Source: Demequina gelatinilytica
Lineage (GTDB): Bacteria; Actinomycetota; Actinomycetes; Actinomycetales; Demequinaceae
DNA: 64,000 nucleotides
Direction: 5' to 3'
Assembly (NCBI RefSeq): GCF_000971115.1
Contig: NZ_BBLV01000002.1
Span: 124,001 to 188,000 of the forward strand
Part shown: positions 33,804-42,468 of the stretch, one piece after another
Position numbering within the stretch: the stretch's first letter is position 1
How the letters are laid out: each line of letters starts with the position of its first letter
Position numbers and translations under genes: made by a program
Notes under the pieces: generated by a model
The model's input: the letters and a program-made list of their open reading frames with translations, nothing else
Database searches by the model: none
Told to the model about the DNA's origin: nothing

Positions 33804-34712
33804 TCAGCTCCCCACGAACTCGCGGACGTCGTCGAGGTCATGCATCGAGTAGCCGAGCGCGCGCGCCCGGTCCTCGTAGCGCTCGGCGATGCGCGTGTAC
33901 CGCCCGGTGAGGGAGTCGACGCGGCTCACCACGGCCCAGCTCGAGCCGTACATCGACCACTTGAGGCCGGAACGCTGGCGCGTGGGCGACATCACGGGCG
34001 GGTGCGGACCCCAGCGGCGTGTGCGCTGGCTCTCCACGAACCCCCGGTAGGCGTCGGAGCGTGCCGCGTCGATCATCGAGGCGTCCAGCGGCTCGGAGAG
34101 CCCCAGGAACTCGGAGACCTTGCCCAGCTCCCGTGCGGGATCGCGCATGAGGTGCTCGTAGCGCAGGACCAGGAGGTTGCGGATCCCCGGGGCGTCGGCC
34201 GCGAGCCCCTCGTGGATGGCGAACCAGTTGTCGAGCGTGCCCTCGAACCGCAGCCCGAGCGTGGGAAGCAGCATCGGCAGCGACCGGTCCCACTTGTGCA
34301 CCGCGAGCGCCTGGATGAGCGGATGGCGCGTGATGACGATGAACCGCGCATCCGGCCACACCGACTGGAGGAACGGCAGCCTCGCGACGTTGGGCGGCGA
34401 CTTCTCCACCCTGAGCGAGGCATCGGAGGACCAGTACGGCTCCCACGCCTCCTCGATGGTCCGGCGCATGTCCTCGCGCATCGGCTCGGGCGCCGCGTCC
34501 TCGTGGGCCTCGGGATGGAGCGCCCAGCGCGTGGGGCCTCCCAGCTCCATCGCGATCGGCAGGACGGTCTGGAGGTGCTGGCCCTCGTCCTCCGGGACCC
34601 CGGTGCCCACCAGGCCCGCGATCTCGGACGATGCCGCCATCACCTTGGCGAGCACCGTGGTGCCCGAGCGGTGCGCGCCGCCCACGAACACCATCCGGTG
34701 CGGATCGCTCAC
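33804..34712 (-). CDS. Sulfotransferase (cluster member 2)
   Basis: The 302-residue protein has a PAPS-binding loop FVGGAHRSGTTVLAKVM at the N-terminus and a 3'-phosphate motif FIVITRHPLIQALAVHKW. The conserved LVLRYEHLMRDP segment near the middle is typical of sulfotransferase family PF13469. GTG at 34712 overlaps the upstream stop as GTGA. The acceptor is presumably a sugar of the exopolysaccharide made by neighbouring genes; this is inferred from location. Confidence 0.85.
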   Translation of the reverse strand: MSDPHRMVFVGGAHRSGTTVLAKVMAASSEIAGLVGTGVPEDEGQHLQTVLPIAMELGGPTRWALHPEAHEDAAPEPMREDMRRTIEEAWEPYWSSDASLRVEKSPPNVARLPFLQSVWPDARFIVITRHPLIQALAVHKWDRSLPMLLPTLGLRFEGTLDNWFAIHEGLAADAPGIRNLLVLRYEHLMRDPARELGKVSEFLGLSEPLDASMIDAARSDAYRGFVESQRTRRWGPHPPVMSPTRQRSGLKWSMYGSSWAVVSRVDSLTGRYTRIAERYEDRARALGYSMHDLDDVREFVGS

Positions 34713-35527
34713 GCCCACGGGATCTCCCTGCCGAGCAGCTGCGCGAGCTCGGCTGCATCCTGCTCGAACATCGGTCGCACGTACGCGACGTCCTCCTCGG
34801 GGATCCCCTTGTACTGGCGTGCGTTGCGCGGTGCGAGGTCGAGGCCCGCGAGGCTCGCCCCGCCCAGGCCCAGGAAGCCGGTCACCTCGGTGAGGAAGCC
34901 GGCGGGGTCCGCGAACATGTCGCTCGAGAGCCCCACGAACACCTGCTCGCGCGGGTAGCTCGCGAGCCAGCGGCGCAGCTGCGGGGCGTAGAGGCCGCGG
35001 CGCACGTAGCTGCATCGCTCGGCGACCACGCGGCGCTGAGCGCCGGCCGCGAGCGCCTCCCACGCGGCGGCGGTGCGCTCCTCCTCGCGGTCGACCGCCT
35101 CGCGGAAGGTCTCGACGTCCTCATGCCCGAGCGCACGCTCGTGATGGAAGTGCGAGAACGCGCGCTCGACGGGGTCTCGCAGCAGCGCGACGATGCGCGC
35201 GTCCGGCAGGAGCGCCGCGGCGCGCTCGGGCGCCTTCGGATGCGCGAGGTAGAACGGCGAGGCGTCTCCGGCGAGCCAGTCGCGGGACTCCCCCGCGCGT
35301 GGGAAGTGCGCGCGGTACCAGGCCTCGCCGCGCGTGTGGTGGTGGTCGAAGTAGTGGACCTCCTTGCGGAAGGCCGGGCGCACCGCGTCGAGCTGCTCGA
35401 GGTACTCGCTCAGGGACGTGGTGCCGGCCTTCTGCGCGCCGATGATGAGGAAGTCCGGCAGGACGCGCGCGCCGGAGGTCGCGCTGCGCGCCATGAACTC
35501 CGTGGTACTCCTCAGCCCGTCGAGCAT
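34709..35527 (-). CDS. Sulfotransferase, NST-like (cluster member 3)
   Basis: The 272-residue protein has FLIIGAQKAGTTSLSEYL as 5'-phosphosulfate loop, VHYFDHHH (as in heparan-sulfate N-/O-sulfotransferases), and IVALLRDPVERAFSHFHHE as 3'-phosphate motif. A conserved YVRRGLYAPQLRRWLASYP segment follows. This is the most canonical sugar sulfotransferase of the set (PF00685). It has overlapping translation with the next gene downstream. Confidence 0.88.
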   Translation of the reverse strand: MLDGLRSTTEFMARSATSGARVLPDFLIIGAQKAGTTSLSEYLEQLDAVRPAFRKEVHYFDHHHTRGEAWYRAHFPRAGESRDWLAGDASPFYLAHPKAPERAAALLPDARIVALLRDPVERAFSHFHHERALGHEDVETFREAVDREEERTAAAWEALAAGAQRRVVAERCSYVRRGLYAPQLRRWLASYPREQVFVGLSSDMFADPAGFLTEVTGFLGLGGASLAGLDLAPRNARQYKGIPEEDVAYVRPMFEQDAAELAQLLGREIPWA

Positions 35528-35570
35528 GGCGCCACCATATAACAGTGCAATCCCGGCATACCGGACGCGC

Positions 35571-36494
35571 TCACGGGAGCCCCGAACGCGAGGCGGGCAC
35601 CCCCACGCGCACGTCCGCGGTGAGCGCGTCGACGGCGGCGTTCTCCTCCTCCGTGAGGCTTCCGTGCCAGTAGGTGGCGACGGCGCCCACGTCACGATGC
35701 CGGTCGTGGGTGCGCGTGGGCGTCTCGCGCCCGCCGGCGCGGTACTTGTCCTCGAGCGCGCGCACGGCGTCCTCGGAGAGCTCGAGCCCGCAGAACTCGT
35801 AGAGCCGCTCGTAGACCGCGCGCGGCTGCTCGAGCACGTCCTCGACGGACACCCATGCGATGTTGGCCAGCCCCGCGGTGGTCGCGCTCGCGTGGCCGTA
35901 GCCGAGCCTCCACAGCGCGGCGCCCGTGGCCGCGGAGCCCGACTCGGCGAGCGTGAGCGCGTCCTCGGACAGCGCCCAGGGGGCGTCGCCCCCGGGGTCC
36001 AGGCGTCGCTGGATCCCACGGATGTCGAAGCTCCACCCGAGCCGCTTGAAGCTGGCCGCTACGGCGTGCGGGTCGCGCATCGTGATGACGGTGGGCACCG
36101 CGAAGCGCGTCGCGATGCGCGCGACCAGGAAGATCGCGAACGGGTCCTTCCAGATCACATGATCGGGCGTGGGCCCCCAGCGCAGCGCGCGTGCCGAGAC
36201 ACGGCTCTGCCCCCCGACCACGTACTTGCCCAGACGCCGCAGCCCGCGGTCCTCCGGGAACACCCCGCTGCGCAGGCGCAGCCGGAGGTCGAGGATCGCC
36301 TGGATGTCCTCGTCGTGGTCGCGGGTGTCGCCCACCGTGGGGAAGTAAGCCTCGATGGAGCGCAGCCCCGACTCGTAGTTGAGCGGCTCGTAGAGGAACC
36401 GCGTGCTGGGCGCGAAGCCGAGCACCTCGCCGATGGGCGTGGTGCCCGAGCGCGGCACCCCGGTCACCAGGATGGTCCGATGCGCACGCGCCAT
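35571..36494 (-). CDS. Sulfotransferase-like protein (cluster member 4)
   Basis: The 307-residue protein has the loop ILVTGVPRSGTTPIGEVL at the N-terminus and TVITMRDPHAVAASFKRLGW as 3'-phosphate motif. ATG at 36494 lies directly after the upstream stop. The C-terminal RAGGRETPTRTHDRHRDVG stretch is basic. It is clearly a paralogue of the neighbouring genes in layout but not close in sequence, which suggests different acceptors. Confidence 0.82.
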   Translation of the reverse strand: MARAHRTILVTGVPRSGTTPIGEVLGFAPSTRFLYEPLNYESGLRSIEAYFPTVGDTRDHDEDIQAILDLRLRLRSGVFPEDRGLRRLGKYVVGGQSRVSARALRWGPTPDHVIWKDPFAIFLVARIATRFAVPTVITMRDPHAVAASFKRLGWSFDIRGIQRRLDPGGDAPWALSEDALTLAESGSAATGAALWRLGYGHASATTAGLANIAWVSVEDVLEQPRAVYERLYEFCGLELSEDAVRALEDKYRAGGRETPTRTHDRHRDVGAVATYWHGSLTEEENAAVDALTADVRVGVPASRSGLP

Positions 36495-36495
36495 C

Positions 36496-37434
36496 TCAGT
36501 ACCCGTAGCGCTTCCGCAGGGGCGCGGTGACCAGGCCGACGCGGCGCCGCGTCCCCGCCGGCAGCGCGGTGCGCCACTCCGAGTCGAGCCGCAGCCGCGT
36601 CGCGCCCACCCGCATGCGGGAGGGGTTGCCGGCCACCGTGTGGCAGGCCGCGAGGTCGATCTCCCCGGCGGGGCCGATGCCCGGCACGCCGTCGCTCGGC
36701 AGCCCGAGCCGCTCGAGCGCGCCCCCGAGCACCCCGGCGGGATCCGCCACGGCATCCTCGTAGCGGACGCGGACGTAGCCCGAGGCCTTGCGGGCGAGCG
36801 ACCCCGCGACGGCGTTCATGCGCAGCCAGATCCACCCGCTGCGCTCGGGCACCAGGCGCGTGATCTCCTCATGCGAGCCGGCACCCGCATCGGTCCGCGT
36901 CACGGCCTTGGTCCACGAGTACGCGACGCCCCGCGGATCGCGGACCACGTGCAGCACGCGCACGTCGAGCCGCTCGGAGCGCGCGAGCACGCTCGCGACG
37001 GTGGGGTGCTTGCTCGAGTCGATAGGGATGCGCCCGCTCTCCTGATGCGCCGCGACCAGCACCGCGGTGTAGAAGTCGAGGTACTCGCGCACCCGCTCCA
37101 GGTAGTCGCCGCGCTCGACCAGGAATCGTGGCAGCAGGTCGTGGCGCACGCGGCCCAGGTCGTGGAACAGCACCTTCATCCGGGGCGCGTCGACCTGGTC
37201 CCAGCCGCCGAAGGCGCGCTCCCCGACCGCGGTCCAGAATGGGCAGCCCTGGAACGCGAGCCCGCATCCGCAGAGCTCGCCGCCCATGATCCCGCGCTCG
37301 GGCAGCAGCCCCACCTCGCCCAGCGACATGAGATCGGGCGACTGGCCCAGGATGCGGTCGATGAGCGTGGTCCCGCTGCGGCCCCACCCGGCGACGTACA
37401 CGACCGGCACCTTGTCCACCACGCGCGGATCCAC
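36496..37434 (-). CDS. Sulfotransferase (cluster member 5)
   Basis: The 312-residue protein is the first gene of the five-gene run. The 5'-phosphosulfate loop is YVAGWGRSGTTLIDRIL and the 3'-phosphate motif is LHVVRDPRGVAYSWTKAV. A Cys-rich stretch (GGELCGCGLAFQGCPFW) is unusual. Start choice is uncertain: GTG at 37434 sits inside its own GGAGG, and GTG at 37422 would have that GGAGG at useful spacing. The gene diverges from a glycosyltransferase across 119 bases. Confidence 0.83.
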   Translation of the reverse strand: MDPRVVDKVPVVYVAGWGRSGTTLIDRILGQSPDLMSLGEVGLLPERGIMGGELCGCGLAFQGCPFWTAVGERAFGGWDQVDAPRMKVLFHDLGRVRHDLLPRFLVERGDYLERVREYLDFYTAVLVAAHQESGRIPIDSSKHPTVASVLARSERLDVRVLHVVRDPRGVAYSWTKAVTRTDAGAGSHEEITRLVPERSGWIWLRMNAVAGSLARKASGYVRVRYEDAVADPAGVLGGALERLGLPSDGVPGIGPAGEIDLAACHTVAGNPSRMRVGATRLRLDSEWRTALPAGTRRRVGLVTAPLRKRYGY

Positions 37435-37553
37435 CTCCAGTCGCGCCCGGTGCGGGCGTCGGTTCGTCCCCTTCGTCCCGACTCTAGCCAGCCCGCGACG
37501 CGCGTGGCTAGACTGCCGATGCCCGTCAGCCCAGGCACGTCAGCGAGGGACCG

Positions 37554-38717
37554 ATGCGGATCATCCACGTCGCGAGCAGCCTCCGCGCGCCGCTGGGCGG
37601 CGCCGAGCTCTACTGCGTCGAGCTCGCGATCGCGCAGGCGCGCGTGGCCGACGTCGCGGTGGCGACGCCGACCATCGACCAGGCGACCCGGGACCGGCTC
37701 GAGGCCGCGGATGTACGCGTCGAGGTCCGGCCCGTCTGGCGCCCGTACCCGTCCGACGGCCGCGGACCCCACCCCGCCGCCCGGGCGCTGTTCCACGCGC
37801 TCGACACCTGGGCGGCGGTGCGCGCGCCGCGGGGCTACCGGCGCGGCGCGCTCGACGCCGATGTGGTCCACGTCCATCGCTTCCAGGGCGTGGGCGCCGG
37901 GGTGCTCCGCGCGCTCCCCGGACGGCCGGTGCTCCACACGGTGCACGACTACGCGCTGGTGGACACGCGCGCGACCGGGGCGCGCGGCGGCGTCGCGGTC
38001 GACCGGCTCGGGGCGCTCCAACGCCTCCGGACGGCGGTGCACTCGCGTGCCGCGGCACGCGCGTCCCTGCTGATCTTCCCGTCTGCCCGGACGCGGGACC
38101 GCAACCTCGCGCTCGGGCTCGACGTGCCTCCCGAGCGCGTCGCGGTGATCCCCCACGGTTGGCCATGGTCGGCACGCGCGCAGGAGGGTCCACGCGATGG
38201 CGGGCTGCTGTTCCTGGGCAAGCTCTCCGAGCGCAAGGGCGTCGCGGAGCTGCTCGAGGCGTGGGGCGACGGGATCGGCGACGCACGCCTCGCGATCGCG
38301 GGCGCGGGCCCGCTCGAGCCCCGCGTGCGGGAGGCCGATGCGGGGGTCACGGCGCTCGGCTGGCTGGACGGGGCGGCCAAGGAGGAGGCGGTCGCGCACG
38401 CCCAGGCGCTGGTGATGCCGTCGACGTGGCCGGAGAACTTCCCGCTCGTCACGGCCGAGGCGATGCTCGCGGGCACGCCCGTGCTCACCAACGCGCTCGC
38501 CGCCGGGCCGCTCATCGAGGACGGCGTCAACGGGCTCGTGGCGCCCGACCCGAGCCCCGCGGCGCTGCGCGCGATCCTCACGTGCTTCCTCGCGGACCCG
38601 GCGCTCCAGGACCGGCTCGCGGCCGGGGCCCGCGCGACCGCCGCACAGCTCGACATGGACGCGCACGTCGAGGCGCTGCTCGACCGCTACCGGGAGGCGC
38701 TGGGCGTCGAGGCCTGA
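37554..38717 (+). CDS. Glycosyltransferase, GT4 family
   Basis: The 387-residue GT-B enzyme starts MRIIHVASSLRAPLGGAELY, with GGAE as acceptor-side loop. The donor half carries LLFLGKLSERKGVAELLEAW and WPENFPLVTAEAMLAGTPVL, the E-x7-E equivalent of GT4 enzymes. It is on the plus strand between two minus-strand blocks, and its end overlaps the next gene tail-to-tail by 31 bases. It probably builds part of the repeat unit. Confidence 0.86.
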   Translation: MRIIHVASSLRAPLGGAELYCVELAIAQARVADVAVATPTIDQATRDRLEAADVRVEVRPVWRPYPSDGRGPHPAARALFHALDTWAAVRAPRGYRRGALDADVVHVHRFQGVGAGVLRALPGRPVLHTVHDYALVDTRATGARGGVAVDRLGALQRLRTAVHSRAAARASLLIFPSARTRDRNLALGLDVPPERVAVIPHGWPWSARAQEGPRDGGLLFLGKLSERKGVAELLEAWGDGIGDARLAIAGAGPLEPRVREADAGVTALGWLDGAAKEEAVAHAQALVMPSTWPENFPLVTAEAMLAGTPVLTNALAAGPLIEDGVNGLVAPDPSPAALRAILTCFLADPALQDRLAAGARATAAQLDMDAHVEALLDRYREALGVEA

Positions 38718-39787
38718 GCGGGGACCTGATCCTCCTCGGTCAGCAGCGCCTCGCCGACGGCGTGCGCGCTGCGGGTCCACGAGAACCGCAGCTGGAAGGC
38801 GTGGATGGTCTCGACGTTCGGGCGCGGAAGGCGCCCCGCGGCGGCATCCACGAGCGCCGCCGCCCAACCCCGCGCATCGTCCGGTGCGACGTAGGTCGCG
38901 TCCTCGCCGCAGACCCAGCGGAACACGGGGATGTCGGAGACCACCAGGGGCGCACCGCATGCGAGGGCCTCGACCGCGGGCAGCCCGAAGCCCTCGTCGA
39001 GGCTGGGGAACGCGACCGCGCCGGCGTGGGCGTAGAGCGCCGCGAGGTCGTCGTCGCTCACGTACCCGGTCGCGACGGCGCAGCCGCGGGCGTCCGTGAC
39101 GTCGCCGGAGGACGCGTAGACCGAGCCGTCCCCGCTGCCCACGAGCGCGAGCATGCCGGGCCGCACCGCATCGTCCGGAAGGGAGGCGAGCGCCTCGAGC
39201 AGGACGGCCACGTTCTTGCGGGGGTCGCGCGAGCCGACCGCGAGCGCATACGCGCCTGGGACCAGCCCGAGCGCCTCGACCCGCGCGACCGTCGCGTCCG
39301 ACGGCAGGTGGCGCAGGAACACGTCGGCAGCGGCGTTGGGGGCGACGATGACGGGCGTGCCCTCGGGCGCCAGCGCCCGGACCTGAGCGGCGACAGGCTC
39401 GCTCACGGTGACGATGGCGGCGCTGCGGCGCAGGTGGAGGCGCAGCACGGCGCGGTGCAGGATGCCGTACAGCGCCGTGTACCACTCGGGGTGGTCGAGC
39501 GGGAAGAGGTCGTGGACCACCACCACGTGGCGCCGCGCGAGCACCGGCCCGCGGCTGGTCAGGGACAGCAGCGCCGCGCCACGTCCCGCGCGCAGCCCGA
39601 GCGACTGCACCCACAGCCACGCCCCCACCTTGCTCCCGCCCACCCAGCCAGGAGGCCGCGCGACCGTGACGCGCCCGGGGTACTCGCGCTGGAGCGCGCG
39701 CAGGAGCTCATGCGCGTAGCGCTGCTGGCCGGTGACCTTCTGTGCGAGGAAGGCGCCGTTGACCACCAGGCGCCGCACGGGCCTCAT
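38687..39787 (-). CDS. Glycosyltransferase, GT4 family
   Basis: The 366-residue GT-B enzyme has AVGSRDPRKNVAVLLEALAS and PSLDEGFGLPAVEALACGAP as donor-binding and E-x7-E motifs. The N-terminus (VVNGAFLAQKVTGQQRYAHEL) is typical of mannosyltransferase-like WbaZ/MtfB relatives. It is co-translated with the next glycosyltransferase upstream (ATGA overlap at 39784-39787). Confidence 0.87.
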   Translation of the reverse strand: MRPVRRLVVNGAFLAQKVTGQQRYAHELLRALQREYPGRVTVARPPGWVGGSKVGAWLWVQSLGLRAGRGAALLSLTSRGPVLARRHVVVVHDLFPLDHPEWYTALYGILHRAVLRLHLRRSAAIVTVSEPVAAQVRALAPEGTPVIVAPNAAADVFLRHLPSDATVARVEALGLVPGAYALAVGSRDPRKNVAVLLEALASLPDDAVRPGMLALVGSGDGSVYASSGDVTDARGCAVATGYVSDDDLAALYAHAGAVAFPSLDEGFGLPAVEALACGAPLVVSDIPVFRWVCGEDATYVAPDDARGWAAALVDAAAGRLPRPNVETIHAFQLRFSWTRSAHAVGEALLTEEDQVPAQASTPSASR

Positions 39788-40896
39788 GCCACCACCCTCT
39801 CGCCCACCCAGCCCTCGATGCGCTGGTGGAACACCGCGGTGTCGAAGCGGCGCGCGGAGGCGGCGATCGCGACGCGGTCCAGCGTGCCCGCGGCGTCGAG
39901 CGCGGCCACCACCTCCGCCGTGTCGTCGGGGTCCACCAGGAACCCGCTCACCCCGTGCTCGACGGACTCACCGGTCCCGCCCACACGGTTCGCGATCACC
40001 GGGGTGCCCACCGCCATGGCCTCCACGGGGACGATGCCGAAGTCCTCCACCGCGGGGAACACCAGCGCCGCGGCACGCGCGAAGAGCCCGTAGAGCATCG
40101 CGTCGGAGGGCGCGATCACCACCCGCACGGGCACCGCGGCCGCGCGCGCCTGCGCCTCGAGGGCAGCGCGGTTGGGCCCGTCCCCCGCGATGACGGCGGG
40201 CATGCCGGCGGCCTCCGCGATCTCGATGACGCGGTCGAGCCGCTTGTAGTCGATGAAGCGGGACATGCCCAGCACGAACGGCCCGGGCAGCGCCGCGAGC
40301 GCGCGGGCCTCGCCCTCGCTCAGCCGCGCGTCCCAGTCCGTGCCCTGGATGCGCGCGACCGCGACGGGCGGGTAGATGACGCCGGACTCGCGCTGCCAGG
40401 CATGCTGGATGCGCTCGCTCACGAACCTGCTGTTGGCGACGATGGACGTGGCCTCCTGGGCGCGGGCGCGGTCGAGCGCCTTGAGCGGCGGGGCGAGCGT
40501 GCGTGCCACCAGGCCGCTGCCGCGGGGGTCCAGCTCGGGGACCCACAGGTAGCGCGCGGGACTGTGCACGTAGACCAGCTTGGGCACGCCGTCGGGCACC
40601 TTGATGTGGTGAGCGAAGGCGTGCGTGCTCACCAGCACCCAGTCGTAGTCGCGCCGGCGGGCGCCCATGCGCCACACCGCGGGCATCGCGAGCACCGAGG
40701 CCGCCTTCGAGCGTCGCAGCGGCGTGCGCGCGAGGGGGCTCTCGACGATGCGGCCCTGGACGCCTGCGAGCGCGCCAGGGTCGTCCACCCACAGGACCTC
40801 GACGTCGGAGCCGGGGCGCATCGCGACCAGCTCGGAGACCACCTTCTCGGAGCCGCCGAGCCGTGCGATCCACTCATGGACGATGAGACCGGTCAT
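39784..40896 (-). CDS. Glycosyltransferase, GT4 family
   Basis: The 370-residue GT-B enzyme starts MTGLIVHEWIARLGGSEKVV and has FVLGMSRFIDYKRLDRVIEI and PAVEDFGIVPVEAMAVGTPV in the donor half. The KLVYVHSPARYLWVPELDPR segment is characteristic of WbaZ/GtfA-type mannosyl- or related transferases acting on lipid-linked sugars. It is the first gene of a two-gene overlapping pair, divergent from the polymerase gene. Confidence 0.87.
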   Translation of the reverse strand: MTGLIVHEWIARLGGSEKVVSELVAMRPGSDVEVLWVDDPGALAGVQGRIVESPLARTPLRRSKAASVLAMPAVWRMGARRRDYDWVLVSTHAFAHHIKVPDGVPKLVYVHSPARYLWVPELDPRGSGLVARTLAPPLKALDRARAQEATSIVANSRFVSERIQHAWQRESGVIYPPVAVARIQGTDWDARLSEGEARALAALPGPFVLGMSRFIDYKRLDRVIEIAEAAGMPAVIAGDGPNRAALEAQARAAAVPVRVVIAPSDAMLYGLFARAAALVFPAVEDFGIVPVEAMAVGTPVIANRVGGTGESVEHGVSGFLVDPDDTAEVVAALDAAGTLDRVAIAASARRFDTAVFHQRIEGWVGERVVA

Positions 40897-41052
40897 CGCT
40901 CGCGCCTCCGTTCCGTCCCGCCCATGCTAGTCACATACGTGCGCAAACCAGCCCAAACCAGGATGACGGACGCACCGTTCGCGGCTAGCCTGACCGCATG
41001 GCCGGATGCCCCCTGGATCGCACCGTCACCGCGCGTGGGCGTGCCCGGGGCG

Positions 41053-42414
41053 ATGGGTAGCCGCGCCGCCACCCGCCGCGAGCGCGCCGCCGCGCTCACC
41101 CGTTCACGCGCTCGCCGCGCCCCCGGCGCGGACTCGCTGCGCCCGGTCGACCACGTGATGTCGCACCTGTTCTTCTTCCTCTTCGTCGCGCAGATCTTCT
41201 CCCCGCTGTTCGGCGGAGTGACGCTGTACCTCGAGGTGGTGGTCGCGGTGCTCCACCCGAGGTTCGTGCGCTGGGTGTGGAACCTCAAGCCCGCGCCCTA
41301 CCCGCTCGCGATCACGGTCGTGACGGCTGCAGTGCTGTCCGTGCACTCCCTGTCCAACCTGGTCAAGGTGGCGGCCCTGATCATCAGCGTGCTCTACCTG
41401 GTGTTCGCGCATCGCAGCGGGCTGTTCCACCTGTACCGCTGGATCACGGTGAGCGTCGCGCTCGCCGTGGTGCAGTGGACGCTGGTCACCATCGGCACCG
41501 CGGGCTCGCGCGAGCTCGCACGCACGCTTGGCCCCAAGGCGCTGTCGGAGGCCGTGTGGGGCGAGCACGCGACGCAGACGTTCACCAACTTCTACGCCGT
41601 GATCGGCGACAGCGTCCGCGTCTCCGGGCTGTCGCGCGAGGGCGGGTTCTTCGCGTCGCTCCTGGTGGGCACGCTCATGGTGATCTACCTCGATCCGCGC
41701 AGCAGGTACCGCACGCGGCACGCCCTCACCGCGGGGCTGGGCATCATGCTGTCGCTGTCGAAGACCACCTTCGTGCTGCCCGGCCTCTACCTCCTGGTGC
41801 GCGCGCGGCGGCTCATCAACCACATCCCGTCGGGGCTCGCCGTCCTCGCGTTCTTCGCGGTGAGCGCCGGGTGGGCCGTCACCAACGAGTCGACGCTGGT
41901 CGAGCAGGGCAACAGATCCTTCCTGCACCGCTTCGGGGCGTACACCGTGGTGTCCCAGATGGACCCCGGCCAGCTGCTGTGGGGCGAGGGGTCGATCAGC
42001 GCGTACAGCGGCGATGTCGCGACCACCGCCGGCGTCCGCTTCGAGGAGTTCGCCGGCACCGGCGGGTTCCTGCTCGCGCACGGCATCGTGGGCGTCGCGC
42101 TGTGGCTGCTCGCGGTGCATGCGCTCGGGGGCTCGACCACCTCGGTGGTGTACATCCTCGGGGCCACGGTCGCGGTCTCCCCCACCACCAACCAGAACTT
42201 CGTGGTGCTCGCCTACTTCGCGGCGCTGTACCTGCTGCCGCGCTTCGATGTCGAGCAGGCCCTGGCCGCCGTCGAGCGCAAGGCGCGGGACGATGCGCGG
42301 ACGGGCCCACGTCGGGGACGGCGCCTCGCGCTCGCCGCGGGAGGCGCCGGGGGCGCGGGGAGACGAGGCAGGGCCGGTGCGCCCGCCTCCACGCACCGCG
42401 TGGGGCACGGCTGA
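41053..42414 (+). CDS. Putative polysaccharide polymerase, Wzy / O-antigen-ligase-like (first)
   Basis: The protein has about 453 residues with 10 to 12 hydrophobic helices and a large external loop (about residues 210-300). This topology is typical of Wzy polymerases, whose sequences are poorly conserved. GEGSISAYSGD and the following FAGTGGFLLAHGIVGV resemble the family's periplasmic-loop end. The basic, low-complexity C-terminal tail (RGRRLALAAGGAGGAGRRGR) is unusual. The start is uncertain: ATG at 41053 and at 40963 are both in frame. The neighbours, a sugar transferase and a tyrosine kinase, support the call. Confidence 0.7.
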   Translation: MGSRAATRRERAAALTRSRARRAPGADSLRPVDHVMSHLFFFLFVAQIFSPLFGGVTLYLEVVVAVLHPRFVRWVWNLKPAPYPLAITVVTAAVLSVHSLSNLVKVAALIISVLYLVFAHRSGLFHLYRWITVSVALAVVQWTLVTIGTAGSRELARTLGPKALSEAVWGEHATQTFTNFYAVIGDSVRVSGLSREGGFFASLLVGTLMVIYLDPRSRYRTRHALTAGLGIMLSLSKTTFVLPGLYLLVRARRLINHIPSGLAVLAFFAVSAGWAVTNESTLVEQGNRSFLHRFGAYTVVSQMDPGQLLWGEGSISAYSGDVATTAGVRFEEFAGTGGFLLAHGIVGVALWLLAVHALGGSTTSVVYILGATVAVSPTTNQNFVVLAYFAALYLLPRFDVEQALAAVERKARDDARTGPRRGRRLALAAGGAGGAGRRGRAGAPASTHRVGHG

Positions 42415-42420
42415 CCGGGA

Positions 42421-42454
42421 CGCCGCGCATCGTGCCCCTCCGGGTCGCGCGGCG
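42421..42454. terminator. Hairpin between convergent wzy and sugar-transferase genes
   Basis: CGCCGCGC (42421-42428) pairs with GCGCGGCG (42447-42454) across an 18-base loop, inside the 54-base gap between two convergent genes. No T-tract follows, so this is only a candidate terminator. Confidence 0.4.
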
Positions 42455-42468
42455 GCCGGCGCGACGGT

